Below, one piece after another: positions 1 through 5,728 of a DNA stretch of 5,728 nt. The stretch covers positions 1 to 5,728 of the forward strand of contig DPZW01000180.1 in the NCBI GenBank assembly GCA_003536545.1. The letters are read 5' to 3'. The stretch is from Rhodospirillaceae bacterium (GTDB lineage: Bacteria > Pseudomonadota > Alphaproteobacteria > UBA11073). The notes beneath the pieces were generated by a model. That model worked only from the letters and a program-made list of their open reading frames with translations, made no database searches and was not told the DNA's origin. How positions within the stretch are numbered: the first letter of the stretch is position 1; every line of letters starts with the position of its first letter. A program made the position numbers and the translations under genes.

Positions 1-619
1 ATTTCTGGTCGTAGCGTTTCAGGGATGACAGGGTCTGGATATGATCCTGCAATTCATGCAAATTCTTTTGCATTTGGGTCAGGGAATTCAGGCGTGAATG
101 ATCATTTTCATTCGATGCCAGCGGATGCAGCCACGATGCAGCCTGCGAGAAAAATTCCGTCATCATGCCTTCCCAGGCACGCAGATTCTGCTGGGACATC
201 TGGCCCCAGGCAGCAAATGGCATGGCTGCAGTTTCCGGCATCGCCTGTTGCAGCGCGGATGTCATATAAACATAAAGCTGTTCCTGGTTGCGGCCAAATT
301 GTTCCATCGCGTAGCTCAGATAGCCTGGCAGCAATTGCTGGCTTTGTTCACCGCCGTAAAAACCGATCAATTGGCGCAGAAAAGCTGTGGGCAATAAATG
401 CTGACCTTTGGATTCCTGCTCCACAATAATTTGCGTGAGCACCTGGCGCGTGAGATCTTCACCGGTCTTGGCATCCACCACTTCAAAATCAATGCCTTCG
501 CGCGTCATATTGCTCAGGTCTTCCAGCGTCACATAGGCACTTTTCGCCGTATGATATAAACGCCGGTTCGCGTATTTTTTGATGATGACCAGATCGGATT
601 TATGCTTGGCGTTTGTCAT
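1..619 (-). CDS. phaR: PHB synthesis repressor PhaR (C-terminal end cut by the window edge)
   Basis: This is a transcriptional repressor of the PhaR family. Known members bind DNA upstream of phasin and PHB genes and also bind PHB itself, so repression is lifted when polymer forms. I translated the minus strand from ATG 619-617; 206 codons are open to the left edge with no stop. Residues 12-35 carry the hallmark of the PHB/PHA accumulation regulator DNA-binding domain, including KKYANRRLYHT and YVTLEDL. Residues 49-69 (DAKTGEDLTRQVL then IIVEQE) and about 75-120 match the following PHB_acc region. Residues 133-165 are rich in Trp, Met and Phe. Residues 177-200 show leucine/isoleucine heptads (L180, L187, I194; L190, L197) suggesting a coiled coil, as in other alphaproteobacterial PhaR proteins. 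The start is fixed because the next upstream in-frame ATG (630-628) meets a TGA within five codons. A weak ATAAGG lies just before the start. The gene is divergent from the phaE-like/phaC/phaA/phaB run, the usual place for its regulator. Confidence 0.93.
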   Translation of the reverse strand, partial: MTNAKHKSDLVIIKKYANRRLYHTAKSAYVTLEDLSNMTREGIDFEVVDAKTGEDLTRQVLTQIIVEQESKGQHLLPTAFLRQLIGFYGGEQSQQLLPGYLSYAMEQFGRNQEQLYVYMTSALQQAMPETAAMPFAAWGQMSQQNLRAWEGMMTEFFSQAASWLHPLASNENDHSRLNSLTQMQKNLHELQDHIQTLSSLKRYDQK

Positions 620-700
620 GCCTTATCCATACGTTTATTGCGGCCCAAAGGCAAGAAATTCATCTATATTTCATTGGCAATCTTTGCCATGATAGCCGCT
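620..700. promoter_or_regulatory. Divergent phaR / phaE-like intergenic control region
   Basis: This 81-nt spacer must hold the promoters of both phaR (leftward) and the PHB biosynthesis genes (rightward). Leftward, TTGCCT (complement of 649-654) and TATGGA (complement of 626-631) are 17 nt apart, a fair sigma70-like pair. Transcription would then begin at or very near the phaR ATG, giving a leaderless or almost leaderless message. Rightward, the only -10-like sequence is TCTATATT at 663-670, and no good -35 sits at proper spacing. Two inverted repeats lie here: TTGC-N9-GCAA at 638-654 and the palindrome at 675-689. The promoter positions are inferred by eye and are weak. Confidence 0.4.
675..689. 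promoter_or_regulatory. Perfect palindrome, candidate PhaR operator
   Basis: TGGCAA-TCT-TTGCCA is a perfect inverted repeat with 6-bp arms and a 3-nt spacer. It lies just downstream of the only -10-like sequence facing the PHB genes and 11 nt before the chosen start of the phaE-like gene. A repressor bound here would block transcription of the cluster. PhaR proteins of other alphaproteobacteria are reported to bind short TGC/GCA inverted motifs. Here the half-sites are arranged GCAA...TTGC, so assigning this site to PhaR is inference. Confidence 0.4.
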
Positions 701-1024
701 ATGAACAGCAATAACCCACAGGATATGGCCAAGGCTTATCTGGATGCCTGGCAGCAGCAATGGTCACAACTGGCAGCCGACCCCGCCTGGCAACAGGCCG
801 CGCAACAGCAGTTTCAGCAATTTGCGGCCAGCATGATGTCTGCCGTACCGTCCGGCAGCGTGCAAAATATACCGCCGTCTGCTAATGTAAAGCCCGATGA
901 ACCGCGGCCCCATTCCACTTCCACTGCACCTGAACTTGGCGCACAGTTGCTGGCAGAGTGCTTTACTCGGCTGGCACGCCTCGAAGCTCGGGTGGCCGAT
1001 CTGGAGTCCCGCATTTCAACATAA
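701..1024 (+). CDS. Small PhaE-like PHA synthase partner protein
   Basis: This 107-residue protein is probably an accessory subunit or granule-associated partner of the PhaC encoded next to it. Its residues 6-46 form a predicted long helix rich in Gln, Ala and Trp, with W17, W21 and W30. A Pro/Ser-rich linker covers about 49-77. Residues 78-104 form a charged, Leu-rich coiled coil containing RLARLEARVADLE, like the C-terminal coiled coil of PhaE proteins. PhaE of class III synthases is usually about 300 or more residues, so this would be a minimal version; it could equally be a phasin-like protein. I chose ATG 701 because the sequence becomes helix-forming and hydrophilic there. ATG 689 (four residues longer) is possible. 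An in-frame ATG at 602 would place the start inside phaR and across its promoter, which is unlikely. No clear Shine-Dalgarno sequence is seen. The last 128 nt overlap phaC. Confidence 0.7.
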   Translation: MNSNNPQDMAKAYLDAWQQQWSQLAADPAWQQAAQQQFQQFAASMMSAVPSGSVQNIPPSANVKPDEPRPHSTSTAPELGAQLLAECFTRLARLEARVADLESRIST

Positions 1025-2084
1025 CGCGTCCGAATTTTCGGCAACCCAAAACATCGCGGAGTTTCCTGCCGCACTGACGCGTGAAATTCAAAATCGCGCC
1101 GCACAATTTCAACGCGGCATTCAAATGTATCACGCGCATCCGTTCCGCCGCACACTGCCCATCGCCAAAACTATCTGGCAACGCGGCACCACGCGCCTCT
1201 TGGATTATGGCATGGGGCAGAATACCCAGCCGCTTTTGATGATCCCATCCCTCGTTAACCGCGCTTATATTCTGGACCTGCTGCCGGATAAATCATTCAT
1301 GCATTATCTCGCCAAGAATGGTTTCCATCCGATGCTCGTGGATTGGGATGCGCCAGGCGAAGCCGAAAAAGATTTTGGTCTTTCTGATTATGTGACAGAT
1401 CGCCTGCTGCCGGTTTATGATTTTATTTTATCGCAGCATCAGATGCCGCCACATGTGATGGGTTATTGCATGGGCGGAAATTTTGCCCTCGCGCTGGCGC
1501 AACTCACACCACAAAAGCCGCGCTCACTCACCCTGATGGCAACCGCGTGGGATTTCCATGCAGCCGGCATGCCGCGTTTCACGGCGGATAAGGCACAGCA
1601 GCTTTTGCACATGGTGAATACAACAGGTGAATTATCAGTTGAATGGCTGCAAAGTTTTTTTTCGGCATTGGATCCCTTTGGCGCGGTGGAAAAATTCATG
1701 CGCTTTGCGGAAAAAGACATGCAGTCGGACAGCGCAAAGTTATTTGTCGCGCTGGAAGACTGGCTGTCGGATGGCGTCCCGCTTACGCCGCGCGTCACGG
1801 CAGATACCATGCAGAACTGGTATGCGCATAATACGCCCGCGCGCGGGCAGTGGGAAATTGCCGGGCAGAAAATCTTGCCACAAACCCTGGGTATTCCCAC
1901 GCTGGCGGTGCTGCCGCAGCATGACCGGATTGTCTCACCCGCGTCCGCTGCCGCGCTGGCCACGCTGATTCCGGGTGCATTGTCGCTTTCGCCGCATCTG
2001 GGCCATATCGGCATGATGGTCAGCCGCGATGCCGATAAAATGGTCTGGGAACCGGTAGTGAATTGGCTGAAAAATCAGGATTAA
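897..2084 (+). CDS. phaC: Short PHA synthase of the PhaC alpha/beta-hydrolase family
   Basis: The enzyme likely polymerises (R)-3-hydroxybutyryl-CoA to PHB at the granule surface. Counting from ATG 897, C191 sits in the nucleophile motif GYCMGG, D343 in PQHDRIV and H370 in LGHIGMM. These form the Cys-Asp-His triad of PHA synthases; a plain esterase would have Ser. PSLVNRAYILDL and LVDWDAPG also match PhaC core motifs. At 395 residues it is near class III/IV length (about 355) and lacks the large N-terminal domain of class I enzymes (about 590). Its first 45 residues (RGPIPLPLHL, W19, then WPIWSPA) recall the N-terminus I remember from short PhaC-like proteins of alphaproteobacteria. This supports ATG 897 although it lies inside the preceding gene. 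An in-frame TAA at 888-890 rules out earlier starts; ATG 1125 would lose this region. The ribosome site is weak (TAAAG). A PhaC-like depolymerase or thioesterase cannot be fully excluded, but the location in a pha cluster argues for a synthase. Confidence 0.85.
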   Translation: MNRGPIPLPLHLNLAHSCWQSALLGWHASKLGWPIWSPAFQHNASEFSATQNIAEFPAALTREIQNRAAQFQRGIQMYHAHPFRRTLPIAKTIWQRGTTRLLDYGMGQNTQPLLMIPSLVNRAYILDLLPDKSFMHYLAKNGFHPMLVDWDAPGEAEKDFGLSDYVTDRLLPVYDFILSQHQMPPHVMGYCMGGNFALALAQLTPQKPRSLTLMATAWDFHAAGMPRFTADKAQQLLHMVNTTGELSVEWLQSFFSALDPFGAVEKFMRFAEKDMQSDSAKLFVALEDWLSDGVPLTPRVTADTMQNWYAHNTPARGQWEIAGQKILPQTLGIPTLAVLPQHDRIVSPASAAALATLIPGALSLSPHLGHIGMMVSRDADKMVWEPVVNWLKNQD

Positions 2085-2129
2085 CACCGCTTTTCTCTTG
2101 TCACAAATTTTGACTGCGGTAAAACCAAT

Positions 2130-2144
2130 GCAACCGGAGATTGC
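2130..2144. promoter_or_regulatory. GCAA-N7-TTGC inverted repeat over the phaA ribosome site
   Basis: GCAA (2130-2133) and TTGC (2141-2144) flank the phaA Shine-Dalgarno sequence GGAGA in the 63-nt phaC-phaA spacer. The half-sites are the same as in the palindrome before the phaE-like gene, so this could be a second, weaker regulator site. With only four-base arms it could also be chance. Confidence 0.15.
2136..2140 (+). promoter_or_regulatory. Ribosome binding site of phaA
   Basis: GGAGA lies 7 nt before the phaA ATG at 2148. It is a good Shine-Dalgarno match at normal spacing and supports this start. It contrasts with the weak sites before the phaE-like gene and phaC. Confidence 0.75.
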
Positions 2145-2147
2145 CCC

Positions 2148-3323
2148 ATGTCAGATATTGTTATCGTTTCAGCCGCACGTACGCCCATTGGCGCATTTAA
2201 TGGGGCCTTTGCCAATGTGCCCGCGCATGAATTGGGGCGCATCGCGGCGGTAGCCGCGTTAGAAAAAGCTGGAATTAAACCAGACGAAGTAGACGAAATG
2301 ATTTTGGGTCAGGTACTCACGGCAACCGCAGGCATGAACCCCGCGCGCCAGACTGCAATCGCGGCAGGTATTCCAAATTCCAAAACGGCAATGACCATCA
2401 ATCAGGTATGCGGATCAGGTCTGCGCGCCGTCGCACTTGGCATGCAACAAATCCAAACGGGTGCGGCAAATATTGTCGTCGCGGGCGGTCAGGAAAATAT
2501 GACGCTCTCACCCCATGCCATGGCATTGCGCGCGGGCGTGAAAATGGGCAACGGCACATTGATTGATACGATGATCCATGATGGCCTGACGGATATCTTC
2601 AATAATTATCACATGGGCATCACGGCGGAGAATGTGGCCAAAGAATTCGGTATCACGCGCGAGCAACAAGATGAATTTGCGGCTAATTCGCAAAATAAAG
2701 CCGAAGCCGCGATGGCAGCTGGCGCGTTTAAAAAAGAAATTGCGCCTGTCACAATTAAAAATAAAAAAGGTGATATCGTGGTGGATAAAGATGAATATCC
2801 ACGTGCAGGCGTCACAGCGGAAAGCCTTTCTGGCCTGCGCCCAGCCTTTGACAAGGAAGGCACCGTGACGGCAGGCAATGCATCCGGCATCAATGATGGC
2901 GCGGCGGTTGTGGTTTTGATGCGCGCAGATGAAGCGAAAAAACGCGGATTGAAAGCATTGGCGCGCATTGCATCCTGGGCCACTGCGGGCGTGGATCCAA
3001 AAGTCATGGGCACGGGGCCTATTCCGGCATCCCAACAGGCTTTGCAAAACGCGGGCTGGACCGTGAATGATTTGGATTTAATTGAATCTAACGAAGCATT
3101 TGCAGCCCAGGCCTGCGCGGTGAACAAGGCCATGAATTTCCCAGCAGAAAAAACCAACGTGAACGGCGGCGCGATTGCCCTGGGCCACCCCATCGGTGCC
3201 TCCGGCGCGCGCGTCTTGGTGACGCTCCTGCACGCACTTGAAGCGCGTGGCGGCAAGCGCGGCCTCGCCACCTTATGCATTGGCGGCGGCATGGGGATTG
3301 CGCTCTGCGTGGAACGCACTTAA
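2148..3323 (+). CDS. phaA: Acetyl-CoA acetyltransferase (beta-ketothiolase)
   Basis: This thiolase condenses two acetyl-CoA into acetoacetyl-CoA, the first step of PHB synthesis in the cytoplasm. The 391 residues match the usual length of biosynthetic thiolases (about 392). All three catalytic elements are visible: acyl-accepting C88 in NQVCGSGLRA, H347 in ALGHPIGASGAR, and C377 in LCIGGGMGIAL near the C-terminus, where it acts as the general acid/base. The N-terminal VIVSAARTPIGAFNG, the GGQENMTLSPHAM stretch and ESNEAFAAQA are further thiolase signatures. The start is supported by a Shine-Dalgarno sequence at 2136-2140. It lies 63 nt after phaC and 30 nt before phaB, consistent with one transcript. 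A fatty-acid-degrading thiolase is unlikely given the neighbours. No damage or unusual residue is seen. Confidence 0.97.
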   Translation: MSDIVIVSAARTPIGAFNGAFANVPAHELGRIAAVAALEKAGIKPDEVDEMILGQVLTATAGMNPARQTAIAAGIPNSKTAMTINQVCGSGLRAVALGMQQIQTGAANIVVAGGQENMTLSPHAMALRAGVKMGNGTLIDTMIHDGLTDIFNNYHMGITAENVAKEFGITREQQDEFAANSQNKAEAAMAAGAFKKEIAPVTIKNKKGDIVVDKDEYPRAGVTAESLSGLRPAFDKEGTVTAGNASGINDGAAVVVLMRADEAKKRGLKALARIASWATAGVDPKVMGTGPIPASQQALQNAGWTVNDLDLIESNEAFAAQACAVNKAMNFPAEKTNVNGGAIALGHPIGASGARVLVTLLHALEARGGKRGLATLCIGGGMGIALCVERT

Positions 3324-3340
3324 AACTCACAGCTATCAAC

Positions 3341-3347
3341 AAGGAAG
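3341..3347 (+). promoter_or_regulatory. Ribosome binding site of phaB
   Basis: AAGGAAG lies 6 nt before the phaB ATG at 3354, within the 30-nt phaA-phaB spacer. It is a strong Shine-Dalgarno match that fixes the start and indicates translation from a shared phaA-phaB transcript. Confidence 0.75.
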
Positions 3348-3353
3348 AACACC

Positions 3354-4088
3354 ATGTCAGACACCATCAAACGCACCGCAGTTGTCACCGGTGGAAACCG
3401 CGGCCTGGGGGCTGCCTCGGCTAAGGCCCTGTTGGCTGCCGGCCATAATGTTGTGGCAATCTATATCGGCCGCGTCGATGATGCGCATGCCTTTAAAAAA
3501 GAAACCGGCATTGATGTTTATAAATGTGATGTGTCGCATTTTGCGGAATGCCGCGAAGTTTTCGGCGCGATTGAAAAAAAATACGGCACGATTGATATCC
3601 TGGTGAATAACGCCGGTATTACGCGCGACAGCTTTTTGCATAAAATGGAACATAAGCAGTGGGAAGATGTGATCACGGTCAATCTGAACAGCCAGTTCAA
3701 TACCACGCGCCAGGTCATCAACGGCATGCGTGAACGCAAATGGGGCCGCATCATCAATATTTCTTCGATTAACGGACAAAAAGGCCAGTTTGGTCAAACC
3801 AATTATTCTGCGGCCAAAGCGGGCATTATTGGTTTTACCAAAGCTCTGGCACAGGAAGGTGCGAATAAGGGCGTGACGGCCAACGTCATTTGTCCCGGTT
3901 ATATCATGACGGAAATGACGGGCGCGATGCAGCCGGAAATTCTGGAAGCCATTCGCCAGGGAATCCCGATGGGTCATCTGGGCGAGCCCAATGACATCGG
4001 CGATATGGTGGCTTACCTGGCTTCTGATAAAGCAAAATTCATCACGGGCGCAACCTTCTCCATCAATGGCGGCCAGCATATGGCGTAA
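3354..4088 (+). CDS. phaB: Acetoacetyl-CoA reductase, short-chain dehydrogenase family
   Basis: PhaB reduces acetoacetyl-CoA to (R)-3-hydroxybutyryl-CoA, usually with NADPH, supplying the monomer to PhaC. The 244-residue protein is a classical short-chain dehydrogenase of typical PhaB length. The dinucleotide-binding motif TGGNRGLG is at residues 12-19 and NNAG at 85-88. The catalytic tetrad is N110, S138, Y151 and K155. The block NISSINGQKGQFGQTNYSAA is nearly identical to the one I recall for Cupriavidus necator PhaB, and CPGYIMTEM supplies the Tyr (Y183) equivalent to its substrate-loop tyrosine. These features separate it from the related FabG ketoacyl-ACP reductases, which lack the NGQKGQFGQ block. 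The protein ends in NGGQHMA, also PhaB-like. It is the last gene of the run and ends 21 nt before the convergent gene stops. Cofactor preference is inferred from the family, not read from the sequence. Confidence 0.96.
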   Translation: MSDTIKRTAVVTGGNRGLGAASAKALLAAGHNVVAIYIGRVDDAHAFKKETGIDVYKCDVSHFAECREVFGAIEKKYGTIDILVNNAGITRDSFLHKMEHKQWEDVITVNLNSQFNTTRQVINGMRERKWGRIINISSINGQKGQFGQTNYSAAKAGIIGFTKALAQEGANKGVTANVICPGYIMTEMTGAMQPEILEAIRQGIPMGHLGEPNDIGDMVAYLASDKAKFITGATFSINGGQHMA

Positions 4089-4107
4089 TGCCATCCTGCA
4101 ATATTTT
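4080..4107 (+). terminator. Possible weak terminator over the phaB stop codon
   Basis: ATGGC (4080-4084) and GCCAT (4090-4094) form a 5-bp stem, extended by a G-T wobble, with the phaB TAA in the loop. A short T-run (ATATTTT, 4101-4107) follows after a gap of six bases. The stem is short and the T-run is neither long nor adjacent, so this is a poor intrinsic terminator. I see no better one between the two convergent genes. Confidence 0.2.
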
Positions 4108-4109
4108 GC

Positions 4110-5728
4110 CTAGCGCGAGATAACTCCGCTGGGCCCTGCTGGTTTTCTTTGCGATGAAAATGACGGGATGCTCACCGCTACCGTTGTGCTCTTGCTCACT
4201 GTGATTGATTTGAACCCTAATTTTATTTTACAGACCAAATCGTATTTTGTGCTTGTTCGCAATCGACCTGTGCTGATTTGTCCCTGGATGGGCACCGTCA
4301 TTTTCTGCACCTTGCCATTCCCGGATGTCGCTTTTAACTGACAAATATTGCTGCTGAATCTGGGCATTGTCGTGGGGATTGATGGTCCCTCTAGTCGCCA
4401 GGCGAGTATAGACTGCCCGCCATAAAGAACACTGGATGGCGTTGCTGTAAAATTAAGGCTTGGCTGCAGAGCTGAAGGGTTAATGGCTGCATGGCACTCT
4501 GCATTCTTGCCGCCGGATTCCCCTAAACAATCCCAGTTCCACGGGCCGGTGCCGGTGATGTTGCTGACTGTACCAGTCTTACAAAGATTTGCAGTAGGAA
4601 GCGCATCGTGCAGCTGATTATGGGCCGAGCCACAAGTGCCATCAACGGGCTGGAACACAGGCGCAATACAACTGGCGGTTCGAACATGGCTACCAAAACT
4701 TTGGCAATCCCAAAGGTAATAATTTTTGCCGTCGGGTGCAGTTTTGCGTGTTACTTTCATCGGATCGCCAAATCGGCAAAGATTTTCACTGGGTGTCTCA
4801 GCCGTCATTGCGCCGTGCGCACTGCCACATGCGGCAATTTCATCTATGGCTGTTGTGCATGAATAGTTTTCCGGAGCATTTGTCCGCATGACAGTCCCAT
4901 AGGCGTATGGATCAATCACTGCACCACCATCTGCATTTGCAGCGCTGGGAACCGTCAGGCCATGGGCGGCATAATGACCATTGGTGCCGGGTGTCCAAAC
5001 CCCCATCATGCCGTCCATGCGGGTAAAAACATTCTCATCCACGCGTACGCCGGTATTGCCGGTATTTAAAAATTCATCCGCAGTCATAAAAATGGGATAG
5101 CCCCAGTATTTTCCCGGACGCACCGACTGGCTGAGACCCGGAATGATCGGCAAATTCATTTTGATATTATTCATAAATTCAGAATTGCGGACAAAGAATT
5201 TTTTTGCGTGATAGGTGGTATAACCACTGTACCAGCTGGAATTGATGGTATTTTCTACATAGGCATGACGCAGGAACCCGGGCGGTGATTGATCCTGATA
5301 GGTATCGGCATGCAGGCCATCGGGTTTGCCATCGCCGGTTGAAACAGCATTATTGAAAAAATAACTGTCATGTTGTGGGCCGCTGGTACGCGATGTCACA
5401 AAGGTATCCGCATAGCAATGATCGCTGCGGATGCTCAGGTTTTCAATGCTGTAAAATTCACCAACCTGATTGCGGAATTTTAAAAAAGCATTTTGTGTTG
5501 CATTAAGCCCGTCTGCGTTATTGTCACACTGATGTTTGACGCGTGCCATCCCCTTGGTGCGCAGCGTGCCGTCTGTATCACGATGAAATGCAACCGGAAT
5601 ACCTTTAACAACAATGTTTTTCCCGCCATTCGCATTTACACTGCCATAAAATCCATCAGGAATCAGGATTAAATAATCCTTTGTATTATCGAGATTTTTG
5701 AACTGCACAAAACCTGTTTTTCCGGTCA
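4110..5728 (-). CDS. Beta-helix protein with four-Cys repeats and Ig-like domain (N-terminus missing)
   Basis: This is a probable exported or surface protein of unknown substrate. The frame is open to the right edge: six complete codons (TGKTGF) precede the GTG at 5708-5706 without a stop. The true start, and any signal peptide, therefore lie outside the window, and the GTG is probably an ordinary Val codon. Counting from that GTG, residues 1-240 resemble a right-handed parallel beta-helix of the pectate-lyase-like type, with short strands such as NIVVKGI, FYSIENLSIRS and KFFVRNSEF and the motif DGLHADTYQ, reminiscent of active-site clefts in such folds. Residues 289-405 hold two copies of a four-Cys module. 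Residues 415-512 look like a bacterial Ig-like domain (FTATPSSVLYGGQSILAW). The paired cysteines suggest disulfides formed outside the cytoplasm. A polysaccharide-degrading or -binding or adhesive role is inference. The gene is convergent with phaB and has no evident link to PHB. Confidence 0.85.
   Translation of the reverse strand, partial: TGKTGFVQFKNLDNTKDYLILIPDGFYGSVNANGGKNIVVKGIPVAFHRDTDGTLRTKGMARVKHQCDNNADGLNATQNAFLKFRNQVGEFYSIENLSIRSDHCYADTFVTSRTSGPQHDSYFFNNAVSTGDGKPDGLHADTYQDQSPPGFLRHAYVENTINSSWYSGYTTYHAKKFFVRNSEFMNNIKMNLPIIPGLSQSVRPGKYWGYPIFMTADEFLNTGNTGVRVDENVFTRMDGMMGVWTPGTNGHYAAHGLTVPSAANADGGAVIDPYAYGTVMRTNAPENYSCTTAIDEIAACGSAHGAMTAETPSENLCRFGDPMKVTRKTAPDGKNYYLWDCQSFGSHVRTASCIAPVFQPVDGTCGSAHNQLHDALPTANLCKTGTVSNITGTGPWNWDCLGESGGKNAECHAAINPSALQPSLNFTATPSSVLYGGQSILAWRLEGPSIPTTMPRFSSNICQLKATSGNGKVQKMTVPIQGQISTGRLRTSTKYDLVCKIKLGFKSITVSKSTTVAVSIPSFSSQRKPAGPSGVISR
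4494..4844 (-). repeat. Two tandem four-cysteine protein repeats (CGSAH type)
   Basis: Within the beta-helix protein, residues 289-347 and 355-405 (numbered from the GTG at 5708) share one pattern: CGSAH, then NLC 17 residues after the first Cys, an aromatic-W-x-C element (YYLWDC; WNWDC), and a last Cys 11-12 residues later. The cysteines are C294, C311, C335, C347 and C359, C376, C394, C405. The second copy is shorter between its second and third Cys (18 versus 24 residues). I recall similar modules repeated in large surface proteins of other bacteria. Only the protein pattern is repeated; the DNA copies have diverged. Confidence 0.75.

Noticed and set aside
25..429. Plus-strand open frames of 134 and 99 codons at the left end
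   Set aside because: They lie opposite phaR, whose minus-strand translation carries clear PhaR family motifs. The plus-strand products show no recognisable pattern.
602..700. Extended N-terminus of the phaE-like frame, with a hydrophobic stretch resembling a membrane segment
   Set aside because: Starting at 602 would overlap the phaR start codon and use the whole divergent promoter as coding sequence. The helix-forming, PhaE-like part begins at 701.
2086..2120. ACCGC...GCGGT inverted repeat in the phaC-phaA spacer
   Set aside because: It has five-base arms separated by 25 nt, which is likely by chance. No T-run follows and it is not convincing as a terminator or operator.
2508..3319. Long minus-strand frames opposite phaA (179 and 236 codons)
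   Set aside because: They are shadows of a fully conserved thiolase gene. Their translations show no domain signature and they have no promoter or ribosome site that I could see.
3357..4094. 245-codon minus-strand frame opposite phaB
   Set aside because: It mirrors phaB almost exactly. The plus-strand product has every catalytic motif of the reductase family, and the minus-strand product has none I can recognise.
4124..4149. GC-rich stretch around GGGCCC followed by TTTTCTTT, considered as a terminator
   Set aside because: The symmetric core has no loop and a T-T mismatch near its ends, so it does not form a normal terminator hairpin. It also lies inside the coding end of the beta-helix gene.
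4608..4862. 84-codon plus-strand frame inside the beta-helix gene
   Set aside because: It lies opposite the region coding for the four-Cys repeats, whose pattern is clearly maintained at the protein level on the minus strand.

Overview
The window carries a compact polyhydroxybutyrate (PHB) gene cluster followed by a convergent gene for a probable secreted or surface beta-helix protein. The cluster type (a phaR-family repressor divergent from a small PhaE-like gene, then phaC, phaA and phaB), the protein sequences and the roughly balanced base composition suggest an alphaproteobacterium with moderate GC. The genus cannot be fixed from this sequence alone.

Layout. Positions 1-619 (minus strand) hold phaR, the PHB-responsive repressor, whose C-terminal end runs off the left edge. 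An 81-nt divergent spacer (620-700) holds palindromic sequence that may be the PhaR operator. On the plus strand follow a 107-residue PhaE-like protein (701-1024), a short PHA synthase of the PhaC alpha/beta-hydrolase family (897-2084), the thiolase phaA (2148-3323) and the acetoacetyl-CoA reductase phaB (3354-4088). The first two overlap by 128 nt in different frames. From 4110 to the right edge, on the minus strand and convergent with phaB, lies a large cysteine-containing protein. It has an N-terminal parallel beta-helix region, two copies of a four-cysteine repeat and a C-terminal Ig-like domain, and its N-terminus is beyond the window.

How the genes work together. PhaA condenses two acetyl-CoA to acetoacetyl-CoA, PhaB reduces this to (R)-3-hydroxybutyryl-CoA, and PhaC polymerises it into PHB granules, probably with the PhaE-like protein as partner. 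PhaR proteins bind PHB and release DNA when polymer accumulates, so the divergent arrangement fits feedback control of the cluster. The beta-helix protein has no evident link to PHB metabolism.

The most notable points are the dual-coding 128-nt overlap at the start of phaC and the unusual small synthase pair: a PhaC-like enzyme of class III/IV size with its own N-terminal region, together with a very short PhaE-like partner.
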